NCBI RefSeq assembly: GCF_030408435.1
Contig: NZ_CP047046.1
Coordinates: 1,594,572-1,658,571, forward strand
DNA length: 64,000 nt
Origin: Corynebacterium auriscanis
GTDB lineage: Bacteria; Actinomycetota; Actinomycetes; Mycobacteriales; Mycobacteriaceae
Direction: 5' to 3'
In this document: positions 1 through 9,063 of the stretch, piece after piece
Layout: each line of letters starts with the position of its first letter
Numbering within the stretch: the stretch's first letter is position 1
The notes under the pieces: model-generated
Database searches by the model: none
Seen by the model: the letters and a program-made list of their open reading frames with translations, nothing else
What the model was told of the DNA's origin: nothing
Made by a program: the position numbers and the translations under genes

Positions 1-359
<359 letters not shown>

Positions 360-433
360 TTAGGGATCCTTTCGTCGAAATGTGCGTTCACCCCGGATCT
401 CACACGACCGTGAGTGACGCATTCACGTAACTA

Positions 434-439
434 GTTATA
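434..439 (-). promoter_or_regulatory. Probable ilvC promoter (-10 element)
   Basis: On the minus strand TATAAC sits in TGTGATATAACT, about 78 nt before the ilvC start codon, leaving a 5' leader of roughly 70 nt that contains the ribosome binding site. No clear -35 was identified. A separate ilvC promoter inside the ilvBNC cluster is known in C. glutamicum; here it is inferred only from the -10 match. Confidence 0.45.
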
Positions 440-567
440 TCACAGTTCATTCCACGGTATGGGATGACTTTGTTCACAATGTGGAATTTTTAGGCAGAGT
501 GGAGGTGGTGGCACTTACGCTCCGTCGAATGTAGAGAGTCAGCACCTAAGCCGTCAGCCCGGCCACG

Positions 568-1074
568 TTAGAGCCTGGCAGGATACATCGCCTTCGGACC
601 ACGGCCAATCGCGGTCAAGCTGGATTCCACGAGCTCCCGGATACCAAATGGTTCCAGCACGTCCAGCAGAGCTTGCAGCTTAGACGGAGTACCCGTGCAC
701 TCAACAATGAGGGATTCAGGACCAACATCAACCACATGAGCACGGAAGAGTTTCGCCGCCTCCACGACCTGGGTGCGGTTGGAGTTATCCGCGGATACCT
801 TCACCATCAGCAAACCACGAGAGACGATCGCCTTTGGGTCGTGGCGCGTCACCTTCAACACGGGGATCAGCTTATTGAGTTGTTTCGTAATCTGCTCAAT
901 GATGTGATCTTCACCCTCCACCACGATGGTGATCCGGTTAACACCTTCTACCTCCGTGCGGCCCGAACTGATGGAGATGATGTTGAAAGCGCGGCGCGTG
1001 AACATCCCCGAAATACGGGAAATAATGCCTTCCACGTCCTCGCACAGGACTGAAAGAGTATGAACTTCGGACAT
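568..1074 (-). CDS. ilvN: Acetolactate synthase small (regulatory) subunit
   Basis: This is the regulatory subunit of acetohydroxyacid synthase. It confers valine feedback inhibition on, and stimulates, the IlvB catalytic subunit. The 168-residue length is normal. The N-terminal ACT domain (about residues 4-80) begins HTLSVLCEDVEGIISRISGM and contains FTRRAFNIISISSG; the C-terminal ALS_ss_C domain ends near FGIRELVESSLTAIGRG. Its ATG shares one base with the ilvB stop codon (TAATG), which suggests translational coupling. The canonical V-E-D-x-P-G loop reads C-E-D-V-E-G here, a conservative departure in the effector-binding loop. Confidence 0.97.
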   Translation of the reverse strand: MSEVHTLSVLCEDVEGIISRISGMFTRRAFNIISISSGRTEVEGVNRITIVVEGEDHIIEQITKQLNKLIPVLKVTRHDPKAIVSRGLLMVKVSADNSNRTQVVEAAKLFRAHVVDVGPESLIVECTGTPSKLQALLDVLEPFGIRELVESSLTAIGRGPKAMYPARL

Positions 1075-2948
1075 TAGTTCTGCTCCCCTTCTTGGGTAAC
1101 CTCGTGGATATCCGCTGGGTTTTCAGCAGCGGAGTTTTCGTCGTCAAACAGTGGGCGAAGGTCACGCGCATACTGGATCTCCTCGTTGGAGGTACCCGCC
1201 GCAACCATGGGCCACACTTGAGCATCCTCGCCGACGATGAAGTCGATGACGACCGGGCGGTCGTTGATTTCCTGGGCCTTGCGGATCGTGGGTTCAACGT
1301 CCTCAGCCTTTGTCACGCGGAAAGCCGCGCATCCCATGGATTCTGCCAACATGAGGAAGTCTGGCAGGTAGTTTTCCTTCGGCTTGAGGTTCGTATGTGA
1401 ATAGCGCTTGTCGTAGAACAAGGTCTGCCACTGTCGAACCATACCCAGGTTGCCGTTATTAATGAGCGCAACCTTGATAGGTAGGTTCTCCACCGCGCAG
1501 GTCACTAATTCCTGGTTCGTCATTTGGAAGCAACCATCCCCGTCGATGGCCCACACTTCCCTATCGGGAGCGCCGGCTTTCGCGCCCATCGCGGCTGGAA
1601 CGGAATAACCCATCGTTCCGAGTCCACCGGAGTTGAGCCATGTGCGTGGTTTTTCATAATCCACGAATTGCGCAGCCCACATTTGGTGCTGACCCACGCC
1701 AGCAGCATAAATGGCCTCGGGGCCCGCCAACTTAGACAGTGTCTCGATAACAAACTGTGGTGCCAGCTTGCCGTCTGGCTGCTCTTCATAACCGCGCGGG
1801 AATTCATCAACCAGATTGCCCAGATACTGCAACCAATTGTCAGTCTGAGGCTTAGGTAAGCCCAGTGCATCGATTGCATCGTGCAGCGCAGCCAGTACCT
1901 CACGCGCATCGCCCACGATCGGCACGTCGGCGGCCCGGATCTTGCCAATCTCCGCTGGATCAATATCGGCGTGAATGACCTTTGCGTTCGGTGCGAAGCT
2001 TTCCACGTGACCCGTCACACGGTCATCGAAACGCGCGCCAATCGTAATCAGCAGGTCGGAGCGCTGCAAAGCAGCCACCGCCGGTACGCTGCCGTGCATG
2101 CCCGGCATTCCCATGTGCAGCGGGTGCGAATCTGGGAACGAACCCAGAGCCATCAACGTGGTCACTACCGGAATGCTGTTCGCTTCCGCAAAAGCCTTGA
2201 GCTCCGCATGCGCATCGGCCTTGATCACACCGCCGCCGATGTACAGCACGGGCTTAGACGCCTGGCTAATTAAACGCACGGCTTCTTCAATCTGGCGACT
2301 ATGCGGCGTGGTCACCGGGCGATACCCCGGAAGCTCGTACGCTGGGGGCCAGACGAAATCCAGCTCTGCATTCTGGACGTCCTTGGGAATGTCCACCAGC
2401 ACCGCACCTGGGCGACCGGTGCTGGCTACGTGGAACGCCTCGGCGATCGCGGCCGGAATATCCTCTGGACGCGTCACCATGAAGTTATGCTTGGTGATCG
2501 GCATGGTCACACCCCGAATATCCGCTTCCTGGAAGGCGTCGGTGCCCAGTAGGTTCGCGCCCACCTGGCCGGTGATCGCCACAATCGGAACCGAGTCCAT
2601 GTTGGCATCGGCAATGGGGGTCACCAGGTTGGTTGCACCCGGCCCGGATGTTGCGATACATACACCCACTCGACCAGTGACCTGAGCGTAACCGGTGGCA
2701 GCGTGCCCCGCCCCCTGCTCGTGTCGCACCAGAATGTGATTCAGCCGAGTTGAGTCATACAAGGCCTCATACAGTGGCAGAACCGCGCCACCAGGGAGGC
2801 CGAATACGACGTCTGTACCGAGTTCCTCTAGCGAACGCACAATCGCTTGCGCGCCATTAATTCGCTCTGGCTGCACCGTGGCCGCTTTACCGGCGCTGCG
2901 GTTTGCCAACATGGCTGGACTTGGTTGAGAGCGTGATGTGTCTGTCAC
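1074..2948 (-). CDS. ilvB: Acetolactate synthase large (catalytic) subunit
   Basis: This thiamine-diphosphate enzyme condenses pyruvate with pyruvate or 2-ketobutyrate, the first common step of Val, Leu and Ile synthesis. The TPP-activating glutamate lies in [14 protein letters not shown] (about residue 75). The [12 protein letters not shown]...NN diphosphate/Mg motif is near residues 465-492, with the FAD-associated central domain between. The chosen GTG at 2948 (VTDTSRSQ) has AAGGAGCG 7 nt upstream and gives 624 residues. The frame is open 25 codons further upstream, but that extension would run into the leader region and lacks a ribosome binding site. Expression is probably controlled by the attenuator upstream (terminator 3052-3093, leader peptide 3134-3172). 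Confidence 0.97.
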   Translation of the reverse strand: MTDTSRSQPSPAMLANRSAGKAATVQPERINGAQAIVRSLEELGTDVVFGLPGGAVLPLYEALYDSTRLNHILVRHEQGAGHAATGYAQVTGRVGVCIATSGPGATNLVTPIADANMDSVPIVAITGQVGANLLGTDAFQEADIRGVTMPITKHNFMVTRPEDIPAAIAEAFHVASTGRPGAVLVDIPKDVQNAELDFVWPPAYELPGYRPVTTPHSRQIEEAVRLISQASKPVLYIGGGVIKADAHAELKAFAEANSIPVVTTLMALGSFPDSHPLHMGMPGMHGSVPAVAALQRSDLLITIGARFDDRVTGHVESFAPNAKVIHADIDPAEIGKIRAADVPIVGDAREVLAALHDAIDALGLPKPQTDNWLQYLGNLVDEFPRGYEEQPDGKLAPQFVIETLSKLAGPEAIYAAGVGQHQMWAAQFVDYEKPRTWLNSGGLGTMGYSVPAAMGAKAGAPDREVWAIDGDGCFQMTNQELVTCAVENLPIKVALINNGNLGMVRQWQTLFYDKRYSHTNLKPKENYLPDFLMLAESMGCAAFRVTKAEDVEPTIRKAQEINDRPVVIDFIVGEDAQVWPMVAAGTSNEEIQYARDLRPLFDDENSAAENPADIHEVTQEGEQN

Positions 2949-3051
2949 GTTGCTCGCTCCTTGCTTAGGGTGCGTTGTCGCCTCCGTACGCTCCACGGCG
3001 CCTGACGAGTGACAACAGTTCACTGGGCAGTTGAGGGCATGTCATCCAATG

Positions 3052-3093
3052 AAAAACGCCCCCGAGTTACCGGTGGTCTCCGGGTCGGGGGCG
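3052..3093 (-). terminator. ilvB attenuator: intrinsic terminator and antiterminator partner
   Basis: On the minus strand a 9-bp G+C-rich stem (bases 3085-3093 pairing with 3057-3065) is followed directly by a run of five T (3056-3052), forming an intrinsic terminator about 100 nt before ilvB. Bases 3088-3095 (GGCGCCCC on the minus strand) are also complementary over 8 nt to GGGGCGCC at 3134-3127, which overlaps the stop codon of the leader peptide. This is the arrangement expected for a terminator/antiterminator switch governed by ribosome position. Confidence 0.85.
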
Positions 3094-3133
3094 CCTTAAT
3101 TCGAGTTCGTGAGGTCGAGGGTGCTGGGCGCCC

Positions 3134-3172
3134 CTACGCTACGAGTACTCGAATAATCTCTTTGGAAGTCAT
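3134..3172 (-). CDS. ilvBN leader peptide (attenuation peptide)
   Basis: This is a 12-codon open frame, MTSKEIIRVLVA, in which five of twelve residues are Ile, Val or Leu. It ends 40 nt before the terminator stem. The antiterminator segment overlaps its stop codon, so a ribosome stalled at the Ile/Val codons leaves that segment free, while one that reaches the stop covers it. No good Shine-Dalgarno is present. The ATG lies only 8 nt after a TATAAG -10, so the mRNA probably begins at or next to the AUG. Branched-chain leader peptides before ilvB are known in C. glutamicum; this exact peptide is read from the sequence. Confidence 0.85.
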   Translation of the reverse strand: MTSKEIIRVLVA

Positions 3173-3180
3173 GCCAGCAG

Positions 3181-3208
3181 CTTATACCAGCACAACCAAA
3201 CCGTCAAA
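3181..3208 (-). promoter_or_regulatory. Promoter of the ilvBN attenuator transcript
   Basis: On the minus strand TTTGAC (3208-3203) and TATAAG (3186-3181) are separated by 16 bp, a good sigma-A-type promoter. The predicted transcription start falls at about 3174-3172, coinciding with the leader-peptide ATG. Confidence 0.7.
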
Positions 3209-3317
3209 CTTTTCACCCCCCTTGACCATAGTTTTCCCAAAATACGGCACAACTATCCCAACAGGTGAACACCAAAACCGCCCTGCGAACTGCATTTAAT
3301 CCACGGTTTATGCACCC

Positions 3318-3497
3318 ACTCACCCTCATACGCCCGAGTACTCAGAATCAGGTGGCAACCCGCGAGCCATTAATAACCACTCACCCTCACGTGCGCTGGG
3401 TACTCAAGCACCGGCCCACACGACGCGTACTCGGTGACGGCGCCCAACCCGCACCCGCCCAACCAGCAACCACTCACCCTCACACGCCTGGGAACTC
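3318..3497. repeat. Three dispersed direct repeats upstream of mscCG
   Basis: Three related copies of about 27 bp occur at 3318-3344, 3379-3406 and 3472-3497. Each begins ACTCACCCTCA, continues with a CGCC/CGCT core, and ends in (T/A)ACTCA. Starts are 61 and 93 bp apart. The rest of the 3209-3563 interval holds no convincing gene. An open frame continues upstream of mscCG through the repeats but has no start signal. Copy 1 also shares GAGTACTC and neighbouring bases with the ilvB leader-peptide region. Function unknown. Confidence 0.7.
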
Positions 3498-3576
3498 AAG
3501 CCACACAAGCTGGGAAGTAGTTGGGACACTCATGCTTCGCATTGGAGTGTCGCACTACTCACGTAACGTGGCACTC

Positions 3577-5487
3577 ATGGTGGATTTGAAATTTTTCCTA
3601 TTTCAGTTGTGGGAGTGGTTCGTCAACCACGGCATCCCCCTCACCGCGTTGCTCCTGTGCGCCATCCTGTTACCGAGGCTGGGGCGCTTGGCAGTGCGCG
3701 TCATTGCCCGTCGCTTCAGTAAGGGTGAAGAGGCCACGAAGACACGGCTTGCACTCATTGGTGCCTTGGTCTATGTCATTCAAGCCATCGGCTTCTTCAT
3801 CATCATCATGTTGGCGCTCACGAACTTGGGTGTGCCACCAATCGGAGCTGCTCTCCCAGCCACCGTCCTTACCGCTGCCATCGGTTTTGGTTCGCAGAAG
3901 ATCATTGGCGACTTCCTCGCCGGATTCTTCATTATCTCTGAGCGACAATTCGGTGTGGGCGACTTCGTGTCTTTCGACGGCACAGCCAGCGACATTTCAG
4001 GCACCGTCGTGGCGCTGACCTTGCGCGCCACCAAGGTGCGCACCCCTTCGGGCGAATTGGTTACGGTTCCGAATGGCTCGGCGGGCGTCATCACAAACTA
4101 TTCGCAGGAATGGTCGCGTGCGGTGGTCAACTTGGCCATCCCATTGCTCCCCGGTGAAGCCATGGATGACCTAATCTCCACGGTCGAAACCACGGTTCAC
4201 CAGGCACTCAAGGACCCGTCCATCGTCAGTGACGTGCGCGGGCAAATCGAAATCCTCCCTGCCACCGAGATCATCGCCCCTGTCGCCGCCGGCCAACCGT
4301 GGTCGGTGAACTTCCGCATCAACGCCGAGGTCAACCCCGCCATGCAGTGGGCTGTTGAACGCGTGATTCGCTCTGCGCTTCTAAACGTTTTCTGGGATCG
4401 CTACGATCTGCCAGGCGCCCCCATCGGCACTGGCGCATCACGCCCGCCGCAGGTCGCAGGCACTCCTTCTTCTTCTCGCTCCGACGCCGACACGGCCCCC
4501 ACCGAAGCCTTCACCTCGCCCAATCGTTCTACCGAGGGCGTTACTGCGCCCACATCCACATGGTCGCGCCGCACTGTTGACGGTCATCCCGCGCATGCGC
4601 GGGATGAGGAAGGTTCCGCTGCAGCGACTAATGCTGGCCCCACAGCTGTGTTCCCGGCCGCTGGTGTTGCGGGTGCGGCAGCAGTAGGGAACGACGCAAG
4701 CGCTGCACACGCCGCAAACCCAGATGGAAACACACGTACCACTAGTGTTGCGGGTGCTGCCGGGGCAGCTGACGGCACGGATGCTGGCGCAAGCCAGACC
4801 GCGCCCGTATCAGCCCGCGCCGACGGGGAGACCGGCACCAAACTCATCCCAGAGAACCAGTCTCCCACCGATGACGACGCCGAAGCCGCCGCCCCGATCG
4901 CGCCGAGCGACCACGGGCCAGGCAAGGGCCTCGACGCAGATAGATTTAGCGAGGACGATCTACAGGAATTCGAGCCACAGCGGCAGGAATACGACACAAG
5001 GATTAAGAATATCCTCAGCTTGGGTGGCCGCGTGCGCTGGTCGACCACAGCACTCATGATCGCGCTTCTTTTCGTAGGACTGCTAGCGATATTCTCCAGC
5101 AATCCAGAGGGTGGCAATGCGGGTGTCCTCTCCCCCGACAAATGGCGGGTAACCAAAACTAGCGAACCCACTGCATCCGAAACAGAACCCAGCCCCAACC
5201 AGTCGGAGCAGCCATCCTCTTCCGTGGAAGAAACCACCACGAACACCGACGATGGCAACCAAGCACCTACGTCACAGACCAACCCACCGACAGATACGGA
5301 CCAAGGTCCCAACCCAGGTGGCGCGGCAACCACCAACCAATCCCCCGGCGCACCGACGGCGCAGCGGGGAACTGACCCAACCGGCAATCCCCAGAGTGGG
5401 AACAACCCCGGCACCGATAGCGCCACTGACCGTGGAGCGGGTGGCGCCAACGGGGCCTCAGAAAACGCACCCGACGCAACCCGATAG
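3577..5487 (+). CDS. mscCG: MscCG-type mechanosensitive channel / glutamate exporter
   Basis: This is an MscS-family channel of the corynebacterial MscCG subfamily, which opens under membrane tension and exports glutamate. The N-terminal hydrophobic segments (about residues 5-90) lead into pore helix IGAALPATVLTAAIGFGSQ and beta-domain motif QFGVGDFVSFDG; the MscS core ends near residue 275. A long Ala/Thr/Pro-rich linker (about 285-480) precedes a fourth transmembrane helix (TTALMIALLFVGLLAIF, about 488-505) after ILSLGGRVRWS. That C-terminal helix plus extracytoplasmic tail is diagnostic of MscCG. The start at 3577 gives 636 residues and lies 7 nt after TAACGT, suggesting a leaderless mRNA. 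Location beside ilvB matches C. glutamicum. Tail and linker are longer and more repetitive than I recall for the reference protein. Confidence 0.9.
   Translation: MVDLKFFLFQLWEWFVNHGIPLTALLLCAILLPRLGRLAVRVIARRFSKGEEATKTRLALIGALVYVIQAIGFFIIIMLALTNLGVPPIGAALPATVLTAAIGFGSQKIIGDFLAGFFIISERQFGVGDFVSFDGTASDISGTVVALTLRATKVRTPSGELVTVPNGSAGVITNYSQEWSRAVVNLAIPLLPGEAMDDLISTVETTVHQALKDPSIVSDVRGQIEILPATEIIAPVAAGQPWSVNFRINAEVNPAMQWAVERVIRSALLNVFWDRYDLPGAPIGTGASRPPQVAGTPSSSRSDADTAPTEAFTSPNRSTEGVTAPTSTWSRRTVDGHPAHARDEEGSAAATNAGPTAVFPAAGVAGAAAVGNDASAAHAANPDGNTRTTSVAGAAGAADGTDAGASQTAPVSARADGETGTKLIPENQSPTDDDAEAAAPIAPSDHGPGKGLDADRFSEDDLQEFEPQRQEYDTRIKNILSLGGRVRWSTTALMIALLFVGLLAIFSSNPEGGNAGVLSPDKWRVTKTSEPTASETEPSPNQSEQPSSSVEETTTNTDDGNQAPTSQTNPPTDTDQGPNPGGAATTNQSPGAPTAQRGTDPTGNPQSGNNPGTDSATDRGAGGANGASENAPDATR
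4585..4606. repeat. Perfect 22-bp palindrome inside the mscCG linker
   Basis: The 22 bases at 4585-4606, centred on GCGCATGCGC, equal their own reverse complement. They lie in the low-complexity linker coding region of mscCG, in frame. It resembles small palindromic repeats that spread through bacterial genomes, but only one copy is in this window. Confidence 0.6.
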
Positions 5488-5567
5488 AGAGTTTTCCCCG
5501 CTGCAACCTCAATGGGATGGGGCGGGGTGGCGTCGGACTAAGAAGAAAAGCTGATTAAGATAGCACC

Positions 5568-6116
5568 ATGAGCTCAAGCCCAGCATCCCCCAGCCCAGAG
5601 CGAAACACCGTTTTTCGACCGAGCCGTGAGCATGTGTTGGCAGCGTTTGTGATGTTCCTCATCTGCCTTATGTTCACCGGTTACAACGTTAAGTGGTTTT
5701 TCTGGGTACCGATTCTCCCGCTTCTGCTTATGGTGTGGGTGCTGCGCGTCCGCACCGTGGTGGGGCCGCAAGGGATTTCCACGCGCTACCTCCTGAAAAA
5801 GTCAGGTCAGATGGAATGGGAGAATTTCAAATCCATCCGCTTCAACAAAGCGGGCAAGGGTTTTGCCACCAGCCACAATGACGACATGATGTGGCTGCCT
5901 GGTGTGAGCTTCAACTCGCTCGCCACCCTGAGCGAGGCAACCGACGGCCGAATTCCAGACCCGGTGACAGCTGGCCGTCGTGCGACGCAGGAAAAGGTTC
6001 AAGTCGTACACAAGGACGGATACGCAGTCCTCATGGATCAAGACGAGTACGCGGACTACGAAACGAAGCGCCGCGCGGAATACGAATCCAATAACACAAA
6101 GTCCGGAGAAGAATAA
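5568..6116 (+). CDS. PH-domain (bPH2-like) membrane-anchored protein
   Basis: The function is unknown. The 182 residues begin with a short polar leader. Two adjacent hydrophobic helices follow ([15 protein letters not shown] and [16 protein letters not shown], about residues 25-61), then a small beta-rich domain typical of bacterial PH domains ([31 protein letters not shown] is read in two adjoining blocks). The C-terminus is acidic and charged. TAAGAT lies 6 nt before the ATG, so transcription is probably leaderless. The stop codon is 2 nt before ilvD, so the two are probably co-transcribed; the same neighbour pair sits next to mscCG in C. glutamicum. Confidence 0.8.
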   Translation: MSSSPASPSPERNTVFRPSREHVLAAFVMFLICLMFTGYNVKWFFWVPILPLLLMVWVLRVRTVVGPQGISTRYLLKKSGQMEWENFKSIRFNKAGKGFATSHNDDMMWLPGVSFNSLATLSEATDGRIPDPVTAGRRATQEKVQVVHKDGYAVLMDQDEYADYETKRRAEYESNNTKSGEE

Positions 6117-6118
6117 CG

Positions 6119-7966
6119 ATGAACGCAATCCCCTTTCGTTCCGCTGTCACCACCCAGGGTCGCAATGCGGCAGGCGCCCGTGCGCTCTGGCGCGCCACGG
6201 GAATGACCGATAGCGATTTCGACAAGCCCATTATCGCCATCGCCAACTCTTACACTCAGTTCGTGCCAGGCCACGTGCACCTAAAAAACGTAGGTGACAT
6301 TGTGGCCGATGCCATCCGCGAGGCTGGTGGTGTGCCCCGCGAATTCAATACCATCGCCGTCGACGATGGTATCGCCATGGGCCACGCGGGCATGCTGTAC
6401 TCCTTGCCGTCGCGCGAAGTTATTTCCGACGCCGTGGAATACATGGTTAACGGACACGCAGCTGATGCGCTGGTATGTATCTCCAATTGCGACAAGATCA
6501 CCCCCGGTATGTTGAACGCCGCGATGCGGTTGAACATCCCAGTGGTGTTCGTTTCCGGTGGTCCGATGGAAGCCGGTAAGGCCGTGGTGGAAGATGGTGT
6601 AGCCCATGCTCCGACGGACCTCATCACCGCCATCTCGGCTTCAGCATCGGATGCAGTGTCCGCACAATCCTTGCTCAACGTGGAGCAGGCAGCCTGCCCA
6701 ACGTGCGGATCGTGCTCCGGGATGTTTACCGCGAACTCGATGAACTGCCTGACCGAGGCCTTGGGATTGTCATTGCCGGGCAATGGCTCCACACTCGCCA
6801 CTCACGAAGCTCGTCGCGCTCTGTTCACGCAGGCCGGCACCACCATCGTGGACCTGTGCAAACGCTACTACGGTGAAGGCGACGATTCCGTGCTGCCTCG
6901 CAGCATTGCCACACGCGAGGCTTTTGAAAACGCAATGGCACTGGACATGGCAATGGGTGGGTCCACCAACACCGTCCTGCACATCTTGGCTGCAGCCCAA
7001 GAGGGCGAGGTTGATTTCGATCTGCACGATATCGATGAGCTGTCCACAAAGGTCCCGTGCCTGTCGAAGGTTTCCCCCAACTCCGACTACCACATGGAAG
7101 ACGTGCACCGTGGTGGTGGCATTCCGGCCATTCTGGGCGAGCTGTGGCGTGGCGGGAAGTTGAACGAGAACGTCCACACCGTCCACGCATCGTCTCTCAA
7201 AGAATGGTTGCTGCCCTGGGATATCCGCAGCGGCGAAGCCAGTGATGAAGCAATTGAGTTGTTCCACGCAGCCCCCGGCGGGACCCGCACCACCGAGGCA
7301 TTCTCCCAAGCCAACCGCTGGTCTAGCCTGGATACAGATGCCGAAGGCGGTGTGATTAGGGATATTGATCACGCCTACACTGCCGACGGCGGGCTGGCGA
7401 TCCTGCGCGGAAACATCGCTCCCGATGGAGCTGTGATCAAGGCAGCGGGTGTGGACGAAAGCCTCTGGCACTTCGAGGGCACCGCCCTGGTTGTGGAGAG
7501 TCAAGAGGATGCCGTACGCGTGATCTTGGACAAGAAGGTCCAACCCGGCCACGTTGTTGTGGTTCGTTACGAAGGCCCCTCCGGTGGCCCCGGTATGCAG
7601 GAGATGCTGCACCCGACAGCATTCCTCAAGGGTGCAGGCCTGGGCAAGAAGTGCGCGTTGATCACCGACGGTCGCTTCTCCGGTGGTTCTTCGGGAATCT
7701 CCGTAGGTCACATCTCCCCCGAAGCTGCGCATGGTGGCCTCATCGGTTTGATCCAAGACGGAGACAAGATCGTGATTGACGTTCATGAGCGCCGCCTGGA
7801 ACTGGACGTACCGGACGAGGAAATCACGAAACGCCGTGAGGCGATGGAAGCGAGCGACAAGCCGTGGACCCCTACGACGCGCTCCCGCAAGGTGACCAAG
7901 GCACTGCGTGCCTACGCAGCCATGGCTACCAGCGCAGACAAGGGTGCGGTTCGGGAAGTGAAATAA
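6119..7966 (+). CDS. ilvD: Dihydroxy-acid dehydratase
   Basis: This iron-sulfur enzyme dehydrates the 2,3-dihydroxy acids to 2-keto acids in the penultimate step of Ile and Val synthesis. It has 615 residues, the usual size. Cluster cysteines are visible in [12 protein letters not shown] (about residue 119-124) and [17 protein letters not shown] (about 193-210). The N-terminus has [19 protein letters not shown] and the C-terminal half [21 protein letters not shown]. The start codon directly follows the PH-domain gene, with GGAGAAG as ribosome binding site inside that gene's end. The pathway partners ilvBNC are a few kilobases away on the other strand. Confidence 0.97.
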   Translation: MNAIPFRSAVTTQGRNAAGARALWRATGMTDSDFDKPIIAIANSYTQFVPGHVHLKNVGDIVADAIREAGGVPREFNTIAVDDGIAMGHAGMLYSLPSREVISDAVEYMVNGHAADALVCISNCDKITPGMLNAAMRLNIPVVFVSGGPMEAGKAVVEDGVAHAPTDLITAISASASDAVSAQSLLNVEQAACPTCGSCSGMFTANSMNCLTEALGLSLPGNGSTLATHEARRALFTQAGTTIVDLCKRYYGEGDDSVLPRSIATREAFENAMALDMAMGGSTNTVLHILAAAQEGEVDFDLHDIDELSTKVPCLSKVSPNSDYHMEDVHRGGGIPAILGELWRGGKLNENVHTVHASSLKEWLLPWDIRSGEASDEAIELFHAAPGGTRTTEAFSQANRWSSLDTDAEGGVIRDIDHAYTADGGLAILRGNIAPDGAVIKAAGVDESLWHFEGTALVVESQEDAVRVILDKKVQPGHVVVVRYEGPSGGPGMQEMLHPTAFLKGAGLGKKCALITDGRFSGGSSGISVGHISPEAAHGGLIGLIQDGDKIVIDVHERRLELDVPDEEITKRREAMEASDKPWTPTTRSRKVTKALRAYAAMATSADKGAVREVK

Positions 7967-8019
7967 CCCCCAGGCCCCAGCACCACACAGAATTTAGATG
8001 ACGAGTACACTAAGTTGGT

Positions 8020-9063
8020 ATGAGCTACGTTGAAGGCAATTCCTACAAACGAGATACCAACTACATCGACGACCGCATCCTCGCTGACCCCACCGGCTTC
8101 GATTCCTCCACCACACGGTCCGGCCAGGGTGAAGCGTGGAAGGCCGAGCCTGGTAAATACCGACTGATTGCAGCGCGCGCCTGCCCTTGGGCTCACCGCG
8201 CCGTCATCACCCGTCGCCTCATGGGACTGGAAGATGCCATCAGTCAAGGACTGACGGGCCCCACCCACGATTGGAAGTCGTGGACTTTCGACCTATACGA
8301 AGACTCGGTCGATCCAGTGCTTGGCATTGGTAAGCTACGCGACGCCTACATGCACCGCTTCCCCGATTACCCACGAGGCATCACCGTGCCCGCCATCGTG
8401 GACATCGAGTCGAAGGCCGTTGTCACCAATGACTTCCCCACCATCATCCCCGATTTGGCGACCCAGTGGGGAGAGTTCGCCCGCGAGGGTGCTCCCGACC
8501 TCTACCCAGAGGACATGCGCGAGGACATTGATGCCCTTGCCGATGAGATCTTCCACAACGTCAACAACGGTGTGTACAAGTGCGGGTTCACCCGTAATCA
8601 GAAGTCGTACGAAGAGGCCTTCGCTAACCTTTTCGGAACCCTAGACAAATTGGAAGAGCGCCTTACGGGGCGTCGATACCTGATGGGAGACCACATCACG
8701 CTGGTCGACATCTTCTTGTACGCCACCCTCATTCGCTTTGACATGGTGTACCACAACCACTTCCGGTGCAACCGGAACAAGATCTCCGAGATGCCAGCGT
8801 TGTGGGGTTACCTGCGCGATCTGTTCCAGACACCAGGGTTCGGTGATACCACCAACTTCCACCAGATCAAGGATCACTACTTCCTCGTTCACCAGGACAT
8901 CAACCCCACCGGTGTTGTTCCCATCGGGCCGGATCCAAAAATTTTCTACACCGAACACGGTCGCGAAGCGCTGGGTGGCAGCCCATTCGGCGAAGGCACC
9001 GCACCGGGCCCAGTGCGCGAAGAGGACAAGACCGAGGGTGACGAAGCGGGAGCGTTTGCCTAA
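8020..9063 (+). CDS. Glutathionyl-hydroquinone reductase family protein (GST omega-like, ECM4/YqjG type)
   Basis: The family reduces S-glutathionyl-quinones. Corynebacteria use mycothiol, so the thiol partner here is uncertain. The catalytic motif CPWAHR (about residues 55-60) is the xenologous-GST signature; the N-terminal thioredoxin-like fold is followed by a helical C-terminal domain containing RRYLMGDHITLVDIFLYATL (about 227-246). Length 347 is typical. TACACT lies 8 nt before the ATG, suggesting a leaderless transcript. It is convergent with lysG and overlaps it by 4 nt. The last 20 residues are acidic and poorly conserved in appearance. Confidence 0.88.
   Translation: MSYVEGNSYKRDTNYIDDRILADPTGFDSSTTRSGQGEAWKAEPGKYRLIAARACPWAHRAVITRRLMGLEDAISQGLTGPTHDWKSWTFDLYEDSVDPVLGIGKLRDAYMHRFPDYPRGITVPAIVDIESKAVVTNDFPTIIPDLATQWGEFAREGAPDLYPEDMREDIDALADEIFHNVNNGVYKCGFTRNQKSYEEAFANLFGTLDKLEERLTGRRYLMGDHITLVDIFLYATLIRFDMVYHNHFRCNRNKISEMPALWGYLRDLFQTPGFGDTTNFHQIKDHYFLVHQDINPTGVVPIGPDPKIFYTEHGREALGGSPFGEGTAPGPVREEDKTEGDEAGAFA

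Noticed and set aside
3265..3576. 104-codon upstream extension of mscCG
   Set aside because: It reads through the dispersed repeats, lacks hydrophobic or conserved text and lies before the TAACGT -10.
4585..4606. Palindrome reminiscent of a type I-E CRISPR repeat
   Set aside because: Only one copy, no spacers, no cas genes, and it is in frame inside mscCG.
4584..5450. Minus-strand frame of 288 codons opposite the mscCG tail
   Set aside because: Arises from the low-complexity tail; no start signal and valine/serine-rich shadow composition.
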